A stretch of DNA of 13,550 bases from Oscillospiraceae bacterium (GTDB taxonomy: Bacteria > Bacillota > Clostridia > Oscillospirales > UBA929), in the NCBI GenBank assembly GCA_031271525.1, contig JAISVO010000080.1:1-13550 (forward strand), given 5' to 3'. Under the pieces are notes generated by a model. It did not search any database, was not told where the DNA came from, and saw only the letters and a program-made list of their open reading frames with translations. Positions 13,399-13,550 of this stretch are shown in pieces; within the stretch, counting starts at the first letter, position 1, and each line of letters opens with the position of its first letter. The position numbers were made by a program, and so were the translations under genes.

Positions 13399-13550
13399 TC
13401 AGTCCTCCGCGAAGCCGAAGGCGGTGCCGGTCAGTTCGTTGTTGAAGCCGACATTTGCCTTGCAGTCGATTAAAAGGCTGTCCGCCCCGAAACGGAGGCG
13501 GAAATCGACCACAAACGGCGTGCGGGTGTGGCAGAACCGCAGCAACGGCG
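13399..13550 (-). CDS. Partial unidentified protein (C-terminus only)
   Basis: An open frame enters from the right edge and ends in TGA at 13401-13399, giving the last 50 residues. It reads PLLRFCHTRTPFVVDFRLRF and then GADSLLIDCKANVG, ending TAFGFAED. The stretch has alternating hydrophobic residues that suggest beta strands. I do not recognise a family. Its frame carries a GGAGG used by the kinase-like gene four bases downstream, so the two are surely co-transcribed. Confidence 0.6.
   Translation of the reverse strand, partial: PLLRFCHTRTPFVVDFRLRFGADSLLIDCKANVGFNNELTGTAFGFAED

Overview
The window reads as chromosomal DNA from a GC-rich low-oxygen Firmicute, most likely a clostridial (Oscillospirales/Ruminococcaceae-like) gut or rumen lineage. 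This is inferred from gene content: an LCP cell-wall ligase, an Asp23/Gls24 protein, meso-diaminopimelate dehydrogenase, a GH94 phosphorylase and a Tet-type translational GTPase. Promoters are sigma-A-like with 17-base spacers and Shine-Dalgarno sites are strong. No tRNA, rRNA, CRISPR array or insertion sequence was seen.

Left part, minus strand (1-4697): carA, carB, a MazG-like pyrophosphohydrolase and the start of a small exported protein form one tight operon, with a 3-base gap or 4-base ATGA overlaps between genes. It is read from a promoter at 4669-4697. CarB looks intact. CarA keeps its fold but has lost the residues that make it a glutaminase (Cys, His and Glu of the triad are Gly, Arg and Asp), so the pair may make carbamoyl phosphate from free ammonia.

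Centre, plus strand (4729-10699): a divergent promoter drives an LCP-family protein. A second promoter, next to a short palindrome, drives asp23, a GH94 disaccharide phosphorylase, a 19-codon leader ORF containing a strong hairpin, and a Tet(M)-like GTPase. The GTPase frame is cut by one in-frame amber codon at 10517-10519. The conserved C-terminal tail continues in the same frame to 10699, so this is either a fresh nonsense mutation, readthrough or a base error.

Right part: a promoter whose -35 box overlaps the end of the GTPase tail drives a stand-alone receiver protein, a single-domain EamA transporter and meso-DAP dehydrogenase. The dehydrogenase gene overlaps a convergent minus-strand BadF/NAGK-type kinase-like gene by 20 bases. 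The probable terminator of the plus-strand operon lies inside that opposing gene. A partial unidentified gene upstream of the kinase runs off the right edge.

The observations most worth following are the CarA without a catalytic triad, the amber-interrupted GTPase with its leader ORF and hairpin, and the terminator embedded in the opposing gene.
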